Shown here: piece by piece, positions 16,817 through 24,387 of the stretch | How the letters are laid out: each line of letters opens with the position of its first letter | How positions within the stretch are numbered: position 1 is the first letter of the stretch | Origin: JBBEAM01 sp040882845 | Lineage (GTDB): Bacteria > Pseudomonadota > Alphaproteobacteria > Kiloniellales > DSM-21159 | Length of the DNA: 64,000 nt | Direction of reading: 5' to 3' | Assembly (NCBI GenBank): GCA_040882845.1 | Contig: JBBEAM010000016.1 | Coordinates: 124,001 to 188,000, forward strand | Notes under the pieces: model-generated | What the model saw: only the letters and a program-made list of their open reading frames with translations | Databases searched by the model: none | What the model was told of the DNA's origin: nothing | Made by a program: the position numbers and the translations under genes

Positions 16817-17287
16817 TTATGCCGCCAACTCTAATTTTGCCAACTGTGCTAAAGCAGCGTCAATATCTTCGGCGTCCATGCTTCCCTCGACTTCAAGCAA
16901 CTTTGCAAAGGCTTGGTCGAGACTCAGGACCTCAGCCGTAGGCTCAGCGCCCCGCTTGACTTCGGCCAACTTCTTCCGCGCGGCTTGGCGCAGCATGTCC
17001 GAGTCAATGCCAGCAAGGTGACAAACTGTTTCGCGGTCCTGCTTCCAATTGCCGAAATCCAGGGTCAACCACCTTCGGCTCTCGTTCCTGATTAGCTCCG
17101 GGTCTGCGCTGCGATCCGTGTTCGAAAGCCAAAAATCACTGCCCTCGAAAGCATCGACCCATGCCGTACCTAAAACCGCCAGCCACAGCGCCCTCTCTGG
17201 CGAGGTAAGCTGCTCAGGCGCCGGTATGTGTTCGCCTTCCAGGATCGTATCCGCGCCATGGTCGAGGGCAGGTACGCCGTCAGACAT
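16817..17287 (-). CDS. Unknown acidic protein in the leftward island operon
   Basis: Protein of 156 residues, acidic, with EQLTSPERALWLAVLGTAWV near residue 25 and a helical C terminus (EDIDAALAQLAKLELAA). GAGGGG sits 8 bases before the ATG. It follows the 79-residue gene by 3 bases. No family recognised. Confidence 0.6.
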   Translation of the reverse strand: MSDGVPALDHGADTILEGEHIPAPEQLTSPERALWLAVLGTAWVDAFEGSDFWLSNTDRSADPELIRNESRRWLTLDFGNWKQDRETVCHLAGIDSDMLRQAARKKLAEVKRGAEPTAEVLSLDQAFAKLLEVEGSMDAEDIDAALAQLAKLELAA

Positions 17288-17290
17288 GAA

Positions 17291-17530
17291 TTAGTCCCCT
17301 CGGATCGTGCGCATCAAGCCTTCGGGCAAAGGCCGGGGTGCGGGCCTTGTGGCGGCTTCCATTTCTTCGGCTTCTTTCGTTTGAGCAAGGGCGCGCTGTT
17401 CCCAGGCCGCATCGTCCGTGGCTTGCATCGGAAAAACCGCGACACCCCCTGGACCTTCTACCCGATGGAATCCGCTGCGTTTGATCGCCAGGGCGTTTGA
17501 GAGTTCTGATAGACCGTCTGTCTCTTTCAT
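17291..17530 (-). CDS. Unknown small protein in the leftward island operon
   Basis: Protein of 79 residues starting MKETDGLSELSNALAIKRSG, with a Glu/Ala-rich helix (EQRALAQTKEAEEMEAATRP) and a short basic tail. GGGAG lies 9 bases upstream. It sits 16 bases after the small-terminase-like gene. Confidence 0.55.
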   Translation of the reverse strand: MKETDGLSELSNALAIKRSGFHRVEGPGGVAVFPMQATDDAAWEQRALAQTKEAEEMEAATRPAPRPLPEGLMRTIRGD

Positions 17531-17546
17531 ACTTTAATCTCCCTCA

Positions 17547-18197
17547 TTAGTACGGCAGAACACGATCAGGGTATTCATCCGTGATTCCCGCCTCTTCTTC
17601 GACCTCCGAAAAGTCGGCTTCAATAGCGTCGGCATAATCAATGGCCGGGTCCGGCTCGATCTCGCCGCGCGCCGTCATCACTTTTGACATGATCCGCTGC
17701 AACCACTCCGTTTCCTCATCGTTTAGGCAGTGCAAGTCAGACGCGCCAATCTGCCAGCCACTAGGCGCAGAAGAATGTTCGACGGCACGGCGCTCGATAA
17801 AATCAGCCGGATACCTCGATTTAAGCAGTAGTTCTAGCAAGCGATCACTATAGACCTGTTCACTCGCCGGTTTCCCGTCGCTGTCGGTGACTCGTTGCCC
17901 TTTCTGAAAGATTCCTTTAGAGGTTCCTTCTACCGCCCTGCGGCGGGCCTCCATCAAAAGTTTCGCGTCGGCCTCTTCCTGAGCGGCTGCCATTTCAGCA
18001 GCGAACCGAGGATCACGCTTGGCGAGGTCCATGAACGTGCTCTTTGCCCCGCCACGATCAACGGCATGCGGAGACGCCACGCGCGCTGCCTCGGCAACAA
18101 CGCCATGACGGCGAAGTTCTTCGAGGAATACCCGCTTCCTCTCCGCCGTCAGCGGTCGCTTCTCCCTGCGGCCCGTTTGTGTCAATGCTTGCGCCAT
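17547..18197 (-). CDS. Phage small terminase-like protein
   Basis: Protein of 216 residues. The N-terminal third holds a helix-turn-helix-like unit (LTAERKRVFLEELRRHGVVA, then EAARVASPHAV); the middle has EADAKLLMEARRRAVEGTSK, a variable insert GQRVTDSDGKPA, then VYSDRLLELLLKSRYPADFI and ERRAVEHSS. This order (HTH, RRRAVEG, YSDxLLxxLLK.R.P..F.ER) is that of small terminase subunits of alphaproteobacterial phages, which recognise the packaging site and pass DNA to the large subunit. No large subunit follows. AAGGTG lies 5 bases before ATG 18197 and TATAAT lies 28 bases before it. In satellites such a gene redirects the helper phage packaging machine; that role here is inferred. Confidence 0.65.
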   Translation of the reverse strand: MAQALTQTGRREKRPLTAERKRVFLEELRRHGVVAEAARVASPHAVDRGGAKSTFMDLAKRDPRFAAEMAAAQEEADAKLLMEARRRAVEGTSKGIFQKGQRVTDSDGKPASEQVYSDRLLELLLKSRYPADFIERRAVEHSSAPSGWQIGASDLHCLNDEETEWLQRIMSKVMTARGEIEPDPAIDYADAIEADFSEVEEEAGITDEYPDRVLPY

Positions 18198-18688
18198 ACT
18201 TCACCTTTTGAGTACTTTTTCTGAATTATACACCATAGTTATAGCTTTGACGAATCACGTCCCAGTCACCACAAAGTCGAGCGCTAGTTTAGACCGATTT
18301 TTTGACTATGACGGCGGTGATTCTGTACTCCGCGCGAGCACCCCAAAAAATAGCCGAGGCCGGTTTCCAGGGAGAGGGCTACGGGACAAGTCAAAAACAG
18401 CCAGGGGGTGCCGTATCACGTAATAAAAGCTTACCGCCGCGCTGGTCAAATGTAATAATCAAGTAAAGAGAAAATACACGTCCGGTTACGGACACCCGCT
18501 CCCGGTACTCGCGAAATCGGCTTTTGTTTTTGACGGGGGTCTATGCTTGGTGTTTCTTGATTTTACTACACTTTTTCTTCTGTTTACTACTGTTTTTAGT
18601 GGTTCGGTAATCTGTTCCGTGAGATAATCCTTCTAACAATCGCGCTGACGACCGTAGCCGAGATTGTTAGATCGAAAGGTAAGAGCCG
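18198..18688. promoter_or_regulatory. Divergent control region between terminase-like operon and rightward genes
   Basis: About 490 bases without a supported gene. A perfect minus-strand TATAAT (plus-strand 18225-18230) lies 28 bases before the small-terminase-like start; the matching -35 is weak. The part from 18421 to 18610 is AT-rich. A 10-base inverted repeat at 18632-18671 lies before the rightward gene. The size and content suit a regulatory switch between the two directions. Confidence 0.5.
18632..18671. repeat. Perfect 10-bp inverted repeat, operator candidate
   Basis: TCTAACAATC at 18632-18641 and its exact complement GATTGTTAGA at 18662-18671 are separated by 20 bases. It ends 17 bases before the start of the small gene at 18689. 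Arm spacing of three helical turns suits a dimeric or looped repressor. Confidence 0.55.
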
Positions 18689-18904
18689 ATGAAAGCCAAG
18701 TATTCCGCCCCTCTTGTGCATTTGGCTACGCAACGGGCAAAGCCGGGCAGCGCGGTTTGGCTGATCGGCTGCGGCAGCGGAACCACGGCGACGGTGAAGG
18801 CCAGTCGGCTGGCGCACCGGGTCACGTGTCCGCGCTGCCACTGCACAGCAGCCTATGGCCGTGCGCCCGTCGCCGGAGTTACCGACCTGCCGGGCGTTGT
18901 ATAG
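18689..18904 (+). CDS. Small protein with a CxxC motif
   Basis: Protein of 71 residues starting MKAKYSAPLVHLATQRAKPG. It has WLIGCGSGTTATVKASRLAH and then VTCPRCHCTAAYG, whose CPRC could hold one half of a zinc site together with the earlier Cys. No family recognised. It may be a small DNA-binding or adapter protein. It precedes the repeat array and the serine recombinase and is on the same strand. Confidence 0.45.
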   Translation: MKAKYSAPLVHLATQRAKPGSAVWLIGCGSGTTATVKASRLAHRVTCPRCHCTAAYGRAPVAGVTDLPGVV

Positions 18905-18909
18905 AGCCG

Positions 18910-19025
18910 TACCCAAGTGGAGAGAATCGACGTTGCTACGTTCTTATACCCAAGACGAACCGACGTTGCAGCATACGCACACCCAAGTGGAGATAGGACG
19001 TTGCAACGTTCGTGTACCCAAGTGG
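18910..19025. repeat. Iterated ~35-bp repeat array before the serine recombinase
   Basis: The box ACCCAAGTGG occurs at 18911, 18981 and 19016, with a diverged copy (ACCCAAGACG) at 18948; the period is 33-37 bases. Between boxes lies a second element, GACGTTGC followed by an ACGTTC-like tail; in the third unit it forms the palindrome CGTTGCAACG. The array ends 27 bases before the recombinase ATG. It may be the crossover and accessory site of the recombinase, or an operator. Confidence 0.65.
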
Positions 19026-19052
19026 CAAGAGCATCTATAGGGAGACAAAACA

Positions 19053-19778
19053 ATGCAGAAATACGTAAGTTATTTGCGAGTTTCCGGCGGCAAAGGCCAA
19101 ACCGCCAATGGCCTTGGAATCGAGGCGCAGCGAGCCGGAGTTGCGGCCTGTATCGGCGACGGCGAACTTCTTCAAGAGTATGTCGAAGTGGAGAGCGGCA
19201 AGGTTGATAGCAGGCCGCAGTTGCGAAAAGCGCTCGATCATGCCAGAGCGGCCAATGCTGTGCTCGTATGTGCTCGACTTGATCGGCTTGGCCGTCGTGC
19301 CAGCCACGTGCTTACGCTGTTAGATCGTGGCGGTGCTCCGGTGATCTTTGCCGATGCTCCGAATGCAGGTGCGTTAGAGCTTGGCGTCCGAGCAATCGTG
19401 GCCGAAGAAGAAGGCCGCAAGATCAGCGAACGCACACGTGCCGGGCTTGCCGCTGCCAAGACCAGGGGGACGCGCCTTGGCAATCCCAACGGTGCTGCTG
19501 CCCTACGGCGCTACGAAGCCGAGCACGGCAACAAGGCAGGTATTGAAGGGGCACGGAAAGCGGCGGATGAATTTGCGGCGGGTCTTCGGTTCGCAGTCGA
19601 GCGTATCACCGGCGAGAGGATCACCACGGCCACTGGAATTGCCTCGGCATTGAACGAGGCCGGGTTTCCGTCACGTCGTGGCGGGCGCTGGCATGCTGCC
19701 TCGGTTCAACGGGTGCTCCGGCGGCTGGGTATCGAGCTCGCCGCCAAGGGGGCCGTGACCGCCTCTAAGGCAGCCTGA
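19053..19778 (+). CDS. Serine recombinase (resolvase/invertase family)
   Basis: Protein of 241 residues. The catalytic domain begins KYVSYLRVSGGKGQTANGLG with the nucleophile Ser in RVSGG; next come VLVCARLDRLGRRASHVLTL, with the family R..R pair, and the long E helix region VAEEEGRKISERTRAGLAAA. A Resolvase-type C-terminal part (ITTATGIASALNEAGFPSRR then GGRWHAASVQRVLRRLG) is a helix-turn-helix that binds the site. GGGAG lies 9 bases upstream. A second recombinase in a 14-kb element could resolve replication multimers, invert DNA, or mark a nested insertion; related repeat sequence occurs on both sides of it. Confidence 0.88.
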   Translation: MQKYVSYLRVSGGKGQTANGLGIEAQRAGVAACIGDGELLQEYVEVESGKVDSRPQLRKALDHARAANAVLVCARLDRLGRRASHVLTLLDRGGAPVIFADAPNAGALELGVRAIVAEEEGRKISERTRAGLAAAKTRGTRLGNPNGAAALRRYEAEHGNKAGIEGARKAADEFAAGLRFAVERITGERITTATGIASALNEAGFPSRRGGRWHAASVQRVLRRLGIELAAKGAVTASKAA

Positions 19779-19780
19779 AT

Positions 19781-19810
19781 GACGTTGTGGGGGACTTGTT
19801 ACCCATGTGG
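19781..19810. repeat. Diverged copy of the recombinase-site repeat downstream of the gene
   Basis: GACGTTG (19781-19787) followed 20 bases on by ACCCATGTGG (19801-19810) has the same order and spacing as the unit at 18997-19025, with one mismatch in the ten-base box. It starts 3 bases after the recombinase stop codon. Confidence 0.4.
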
Positions 19811-19954
19811 CCTGCCAGGCTGCGTTGGTGCCACGGAATTTCTTGCGGTGGGACACTCATGCGCCTGCGCGATGGTGCGGCGTATGTGGCGGAGTCACCC
19901 CTCTCAGCCGAGTCTCAGGCCACAGAGATTACATTTCGGGATTCCCTAAACGAG

Positions 19955-20209
19955 TCAACCTTTCGGGATAATAGCCTTCCAAGCACGCTCCCAAGGCTCA
20001 GAATACTTATCCCACTCGCTATCGGTAAACTCTCTGCCTCGGACAGAAGCCGCAACATTTCTCGCGCTCTTCGTGCCCAGCCCTTCCGTCATTATAATTA
20101 TGGCTCTCGCAGCAAAGAAATCATCTGGATATATTGCGAGGTATTTCTCCGCGCGTCGAAGTTTTATCTTTCTAGATAGCCAGCCCATAGTGGACGCAGA
20201 GTAACACAT
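19955..20209 (-). CDS. Possible small protein
   Basis: An 84-residue frame starting MCYSASTMGWLSRKIKLRRA, with an ordered, protein-like composition (EKYLAIYPDDFFAARAIIIM, then TDSEWDKYSEPWERAWKAI). No ribosome site precedes either the ATG at 20209 or the one at 20188. It lies in an otherwise empty stretch between the serine recombinase and the iteron cluster. Kept as a low-confidence gene. Confidence 0.35.
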   Translation of the reverse strand: MCYSASTMGWLSRKIKLRRAEKYLAIYPDDFFAARAIIIMTEGLGTKSARNVAASVRGREFTDSEWDKYSEPWERAWKAIIPKG

Positions 20210-20290
20210 CCTCGCTACAAGTTAAGCGCCCAAGCGCCCTTGGAGGCGCGTAAGGCGCTAGGGGGTATGGGGGACAGCACAGCACCTACC

Positions 20291-20456
20291 GTGCACCGAT
20301 CGTGCACCACACCGTGCACTTCTCAACTTCCGCAGTTTCCCGCCGTTTTCGACGTGGTTTCTTGGCATTTTGTGAACGGCAGGTGCACGACTTCATTTTT
20401 TAACGTGCACCACGTCGTGCACATAACAAAATCAACAACTTAGCTTTGTCGTGCAC
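20291..20456. other. Iteron cluster, candidate island replication origin
   Basis: Seven GTGCAC hexamers lie within 166 bases, starting at 20291, 20302, 20314, 20383, 20405, 20417 and 20451. Five share the longer form CGTGCACC (the one at 20383 in reverse). They form a group of three, a 63-base gap, and a group of four that flanks a T-rich stretch (20391-20402). The last hexamer touches the stop codon of the prim-pol/ATPase gene. In SaPI-type satellites the origin is likewise placed directly after rep and made of iterons in two sets. Function is inferred from this arrangement. Confidence 0.6.
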
Positions 20457-22775
20457 CTACGCCTTTTCGGAAGTATCCTCGCGTACCTCTCCCTTGGGAA
20501 TGTAAAAGCCTGCCTCGATCCGCTTTGCCCAATCGCTCCGGCGATATTTCAACCGGTTCGCTTCCGAGAGTCGTTTGAAGCTGCCAGCGACTTCCTTTGC
20601 CTTCATCTTCGCGCCAAGCTCGCCTGTCACTGCTTTTACAACGTCAGCCAATTGCACGGCGTCAGAGCGCGGGTTGTTGTGATTTAGGACTCGTTCTCCC
20701 ATTTCGAGGAGTCCAGCGACAATTGAGAATACGGCATTGTCGAAATCTCGTTCGCTTTCCCTCTGCGCCGCCGCGCGTTCAATTGCCCGCTCCGTGGACT
20801 CGCCCGTACCGCCAACGTGACGTGCTACGGCACCGGTCGGCGTCTGGCGAAACACCGAGTCCGGCTCTCCAAGTTCGATTTCATCAAACTGGAATAGCTT
20901 GAAGTTGCCTTCGCCCCGTCCCTTAAGGCGACTGACTGTAAATTTGCGCTCGCTGGCTACGTTGTCGGGCTCAGTCTTTTCGATATGCCAGATTCCCACC
21001 GTTGCATTTTCTTGGAACGCGACGCCTGAAATAGTCTTGGCGTTATCCTTCGGCGGATGAAAGCAACCGATTGCCGCACCGTCGAATGACCTAGCCATAG
21101 CCTCCAAGTTCCGAAAGGCGGGCTTCATCTTTTCGTCCTCATTCTGCCCGCCATCTGTGGTTGCCCGCTGCCACGTATCGACAATCCAGAGAACGCGCGC
21201 GCCCTCGGGAATGTGAGGGCAGATAGTTTGAATGAGTGAATCAACGTCATAGTTGCCATGGGCCAAGAGGTTTGGCACATCGGAAACGAACGTGAATCGC
21301 GCAGGCGTCTTTCCGCCGTTGTGGCGTTGGCACCAAGCTTGAATATGTGCTGCCGTGTTCTCGGCATCCTCGCCGCAGAGATAGACCACGTGCCAGCCGG
21401 GCATGACCCGCTCGCCGCACCAATCCATATCAGATGCAACCCTAAGCGCCATGTCGGAGATAAGCACCGTCTTGCCGTGGCCTCGGGTAGCAAGCGCGGC
21501 CGTCACTCCCTTCGACAAGAGGTATCCCGGAATGATCGGCACGGGCGGCTTGATCGAAGCGATTGCGTCTCCCCGATAGATCAGTGAAGGCCACCGATTC
21601 CCTGCGGGCGAATCGTCATTTGCGACCGGCTGAGAACCAGTGCCGCCGACAACCTGAAGACCGCGAGCTTTCGCAAGTCGCTCAATAGCCGGTTGCTTAG
21701 AAACCCGCACAGCCGCCAGCTCTTCCTCGGGATAGGCGAGCGTAGGACCATTATAGCCATTGCGGCGGGCTTCTTCGACTAGACTGCCAAGGCCCCTTCG
21801 CTGCCCGCTGTAGTCGTCGCTAAAACTCTCCATAGCGCGTTCGGTCATATCGAAGCCCTTGTAGTAACCGCCCGGATCGTGATCAGCGGAAAGCTCACCC
21901 GCGCTCCATTGATCGGCCAGCGCCAAGCGCTCGAAGTCTTTAACCTCTACGCCGTTGATATCGACAAGAGGCGCTTCGTTGATAACGGCAAGCCAACCAA
22001 TCCAGGCGTTGCGATCACCACCGCAAGCCGGGTCTACGTGCGCCAGCATATCGCGGAGCATTTCAGGTGTAATCGGAACCTGCTCGCGGGCATGATCGAT
22101 CTTACGAGAGCGGTGGTATGTGTGCCCCGTAAGCCTAAAGTCTTCGGCTCCCAGCTCTTTCAGCTTGCCCTTTACTACACTCGCTGCCCGCCTCAGCTCT
22201 TCAGGCGTAACCTTGGGCAGCTCTTCCAGCCTCGACTCTAGGGGGCTGGACAAAGGCCAGTTAAAAGGTTGACCGGTGCCGGGATGAATGCCGAAGGCTG
22301 CAATCTGACCGCCTTGCCCCATAAACTCGACCAAACTTCGCTTGCGCTCGCTGTCCTCTGGGGGACCACCTTGGATGCTGCCAGCAATGGTGATCTTGCG
22401 CAGCGGATTTGGATTCCAGTAGAGAAGCTGGACCCCCTTCGCGCCAATCCGCTTGAAGTCAGTCAAGCCAAGAACCGCTTGAACAGCGTCGGCCATGGCT
22501 TCGACCTGCTCAGGCTCCCATAAGTCGATATCGACCACCGCTAACTCACCCGTGCGAAGACCAGTGCCGGAAGCCTGGGAACCAAACTCAGCCTCCCAAC
22601 TTGCTAACAGCTCAGTCGTGATTTCAGTGCGCTGCCAGTTACGGCCTACACAGGGACTCTTGCCCTTGATTAGAAGCGGCTCGAATCCGTTCTCTAAGAG
22701 TAGGCGGCGACCTTCGGGAGAATTACCGTCAGGTGTCGGCTTATCCCTGGCGGTGCTAAGTGCATTCTTCGTCAT
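20457..22775 (-). CDS. Prim-pol / PriCT_2 / RepA-type ATPase replication protein
   Basis: Protein of 772 residues with three parts. Residues about 15-180 are a bifunctional primase-polymerase domain with the metal-binding AVVDIDLWE (Asp 82 and 84) and the later FGIHPGTGQPF. Residues about 230-320 match a PriCT_2 primase C-terminal domain (MLRDMLAHVDPACGGDRNAW ending DHDPGGYYKGF). Residues about 410-650 are a RecA-like RepA ATPase: Walker A variant ATRGHGKT near 429-436, Walker B VLWIVDTWQRAT, and later GAAIGCFHPPKD. It should prime and unwind DNA at the island's own origin. Start at ATG 22775 with GAGGTGG 5 bases before; a GTG nine bases upstream is possible. Expressed with the HTH gene upstream. 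Confidence 0.87.
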   Translation of the reverse strand: MTKNALSTARDKPTPDGNSPEGRRLLLENGFEPLLIKGKSPCVGRNWQRTEITTELLASWEAEFGSQASGTGLRTGELAVVDIDLWEPEQVEAMADAVQAVLGLTDFKRIGAKGVQLLYWNPNPLRKITIAGSIQGGPPEDSERKRSLVEFMGQGGQIAAFGIHPGTGQPFNWPLSSPLESRLEELPKVTPEELRRAASVVKGKLKELGAEDFRLTGHTYHRSRKIDHAREQVPITPEMLRDMLAHVDPACGGDRNAWIGWLAVINEAPLVDINGVEVKDFERLALADQWSAGELSADHDPGGYYKGFDMTERAMESFSDDYSGQRRGLGSLVEEARRNGYNGPTLAYPEEELAAVRVSKQPAIERLAKARGLQVVGGTGSQPVANDDSPAGNRWPSLIYRGDAIASIKPPVPIIPGYLLSKGVTAALATRGHGKTVLISDMALRVASDMDWCGERVMPGWHVVYLCGEDAENTAAHIQAWCQRHNGGKTPARFTFVSDVPNLLAHGNYDVDSLIQTICPHIPEGARVLWIVDTWQRATTDGGQNEDEKMKPAFRNLEAMARSFDGAAIGCFHPPKDNAKTISGVAFQENATVGIWHIEKTEPDNVASERKFTVSRLKGRGEGNFKLFQFDEIELGEPDSVFRQTPTGAVARHVGGTGESTERAIERAAAQRESERDFDNAVFSIVAGLLEMGERVLNHNNPRSDAVQLADVVKAVTGELGAKMKAKEVAGSFKRLSEANRLKYRRSDWAKRIEAGFYIPKGEVREDTSEKA

Positions 22776-22789
22776 CACGCCCACCTCGC

Positions 22790-23179
22790 TCAGAAATCGC
22801 CGGATTCGAAAATTCGGATGGACGGTTTGTGCCCCGCCAGCGCAGCAGCCTCTCGCACCCGCCTCGCCTTCCTGATCGCACAGATCGCGTGGCCCCGCGC
22901 TACATCCGCCGCACGGGCGAGCCGCAAGCGGTGCCGAGTGATAATTTTCCGCCGGGCAACCTCGATTTCTCGCTTTGTCGCGCCACGGTTCGCCATAAAT
23001 TCAAGCACCGGCCCGAGGCGGTATCGGTATCGTTTCTGTGGAGGCCGGTTGCCACTAGACGGGATTGTTTCGTAACGCGGCGCATTGCCCTTCTGCCGCC
23101 AAAGACTCAACGCCTGCGGTGTCACAGCCAGCACTTCGCAAACGTCCAGCAGTTCCAATTCCAAATCGTCGCGTTCCAT
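22790..23179 (-). CDS. Helix-turn-helix protein upstream of the replication gene
   Basis: Protein of 129 residues. LLDVCEVLAVTPQALSLWRQ near residues 9-28 is a helix-turn-helix of the kind in YdaS- or AlpA-like phage regulators; a basic second half follows (KREIEVARRKIITRHRLRLA). It may control or assist replication or excision. ATG 23179 has GGAG 9 bases before it. The stop is 14 bases from the prim-pol gene, so the two form an operon driven by the consensus promoter at 23314-23342. Confidence 0.65.
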   Translation of the reverse strand: MERDDLELELLDVCEVLAVTPQALSLWRQKGNAPRYETIPSSGNRPPQKRYRYRLGPVLEFMANRGATKREIEVARRKIITRHRLRLARAADVARGHAICAIRKARRVREAAALAGHKPSIRIFESGDF

Positions 23180-23504
23180 TTCGCTCGCTCCTAGACGCAC
23201 GCGGATTCCTCGCGGGGTGCGCCATCATAGTTTTCAGATTTTGTGGAAGTGCGCCCGGAGCGGCTTTACGCGCCTAAGAGGGGCAAAAGGCATAATCCAG
23301 CTTTGAAGATCAAAGTATACCGGATTCTCCGTCGCTTGTCAAGTTTTCGCTTTTATATCAGTAGTTTAGCCGCCGCCATAGTCAAGGCCGACTCAGGGAA
23401 TCCAACGAGTTATCCCCGTATTTCTCGCAATCCTGCATGGCTCTAGGGCACAGATTCACGACCTTGCATGGTAGTCTTTCGCTACATCAATCAAGAGGTA
23501 TAGC
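23180..23504. other. Divergent intergenic region of the replication operon and DUF3800 gene
   Basis: No gene in these 325 bases. It holds the strong leftward promoter described separately, a 135-base leader before the HTH gene, and the upstream region of the rightward DUF3800 gene, for which no clear promoter was read. Confidence 0.5.
23314..23342 (-). promoter_or_regulatory. Consensus sigma-70 promoter for the HTH/prim-pol operon
   Basis: On the minus strand TTGACA (plus 23337-23342) is followed by a 17-base spacer and TATACT (plus 23314-23319). Both hexamers and the spacing are at or next to consensus, so it should be strong unless repressed. Start of transcription would fall near 23307, about 130 bases before the HTH gene. 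Confidence 0.78.
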
Positions 23505-24323
23505 GTGCCCGACGTAATGCACTTTTACATGGATGACAGCGGAACCAGGCATCCCGACCACAAGCCGGGGCGAGTGCCTAGGCACGGCCACGATTGGTTT
23601 GGTTTAGGCGGAGTGTTGATTAAACAGGAAGACGAAGACGCGGCGCGGGCAGCATACGATGAACTATGTAGCTGCTGGAAAATCTCCGCCCCTCTCCGCT
23701 CCGCCGATATCCGTAGCAAAGCTGGCCCTTTCGCATGGCTTGGGAAGCTGGAAACTGCGGAACTCGAACGATTCTATGAAGAACTCTACCAACTCCTAGC
23801 CACCATTCCGGTTACCGGCCATGGATGCGTGATCGATAGACCTGGCTACAATGCTCGATATCGAGAGAAGTACGGGCGTGAGCGCTGGAGTCTCTGTAAG
23901 ACGGCTTTCTCTGTTTCTGTCGAAAGAGCTGCCAAGCTAGCTCGCGGCCAAGGTTACAAGCTGAAGGTTTTTGTCGAGCGTGGAGACCCAAAAGCCGACA
24001 AGCACGCTAAGCAGTATTATGACAGCTTACGCAAGACAGGGACGCCCTTTGACCCGAAGACCTCGGGCAAGTACGCTCCTCTAACGGCAGCGGAGCTTGC
24101 CGACACCCTTTATGAGTTTCGCACCAAGTTCAAAAGCTCGCCGCTCATGCAGATTGCGGACCTCTATCTATGGCCTATCTGCATCGGCGGCTATGACCAG
24201 GCCAACCGGACTTACGCGCGACTCAAAAAAGACGGCAAGCTCATAGACTGCCTGCTCGACGCGGAACAAATTCCGGCGGGCGGGATCAAGTATAGCTGTT
24301 GGGAATTGGTGGGCCTGAAATAG
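23505..24323 (+). CDS. DUF3800 domain protein
   Basis: Protein of 272 residues. It opens with MHFYMDDSGTRHPD, the DUF3800 signature whose Asp residues are thought to form a metal site of an RNase H-like fold, and ends with LMQIADLYLWPICIGGYDQA, the second conserved block with Asp. Other family features are GLGGVLIKQEDE and LKVFVERGDPKADKHAKQYY. The family is frequent on phages and islands; a nuclease role is predicted from fold, not shown. GTG 23505 is chosen because AGAGG lies 7 bases before it. It is the last gene before the right end of the island. Confidence 0.85.
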   Translation: MPDVMHFYMDDSGTRHPDHKPGRVPRHGHDWFGLGGVLIKQEDEDAARAAYDELCSCWKISAPLRSADIRSKAGPFAWLGKLETAELERFYEELYQLLATIPVTGHGCVIDRPGYNARYREKYGRERWSLCKTAFSVSVERAAKLARGQGYKLKVFVERGDPKADKHAKQYYDSLRKTGTPFDPKTSGKYAPLTAAELADTLYEFRTKFKSSPLMQIADLYLWPICIGGYDQANRTYARLKKDGKLIDCLLDAEQIPAGGIKYSCWELVGLK

Positions 24324-24327
24324 CTGA

Positions 24328-24347
24328 AGCCCGGTCGAAACCGGGCT
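24328..24347 (+). terminator. Hairpin after the DUF3800 gene
   Basis: An 8-base stem AGCCCGGT / ACCGGGCT with a CGAA loop starts 4 bases after the stop codon. There is no T run behind it, so it may be a weak or factor-dependent terminator, or an mRNA 3' stabiliser. Confidence 0.5.
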
Positions 24348-24387
24348 CCAGAGCAGCCACCATACGGTGACCTCGTAGGCTAGGCCT

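Noticed and set aside
18208..18423. Rightward frame of 71 codons in the island control region
   Set aside because: No ribosome site, odd composition, and it overlaps the promoter region of the terminase-like operon.
18910..19025. CRISPR array
   Set aside because: The repeats are short, diverged, lack constant-length unique spacers, and no cas gene is in the window.
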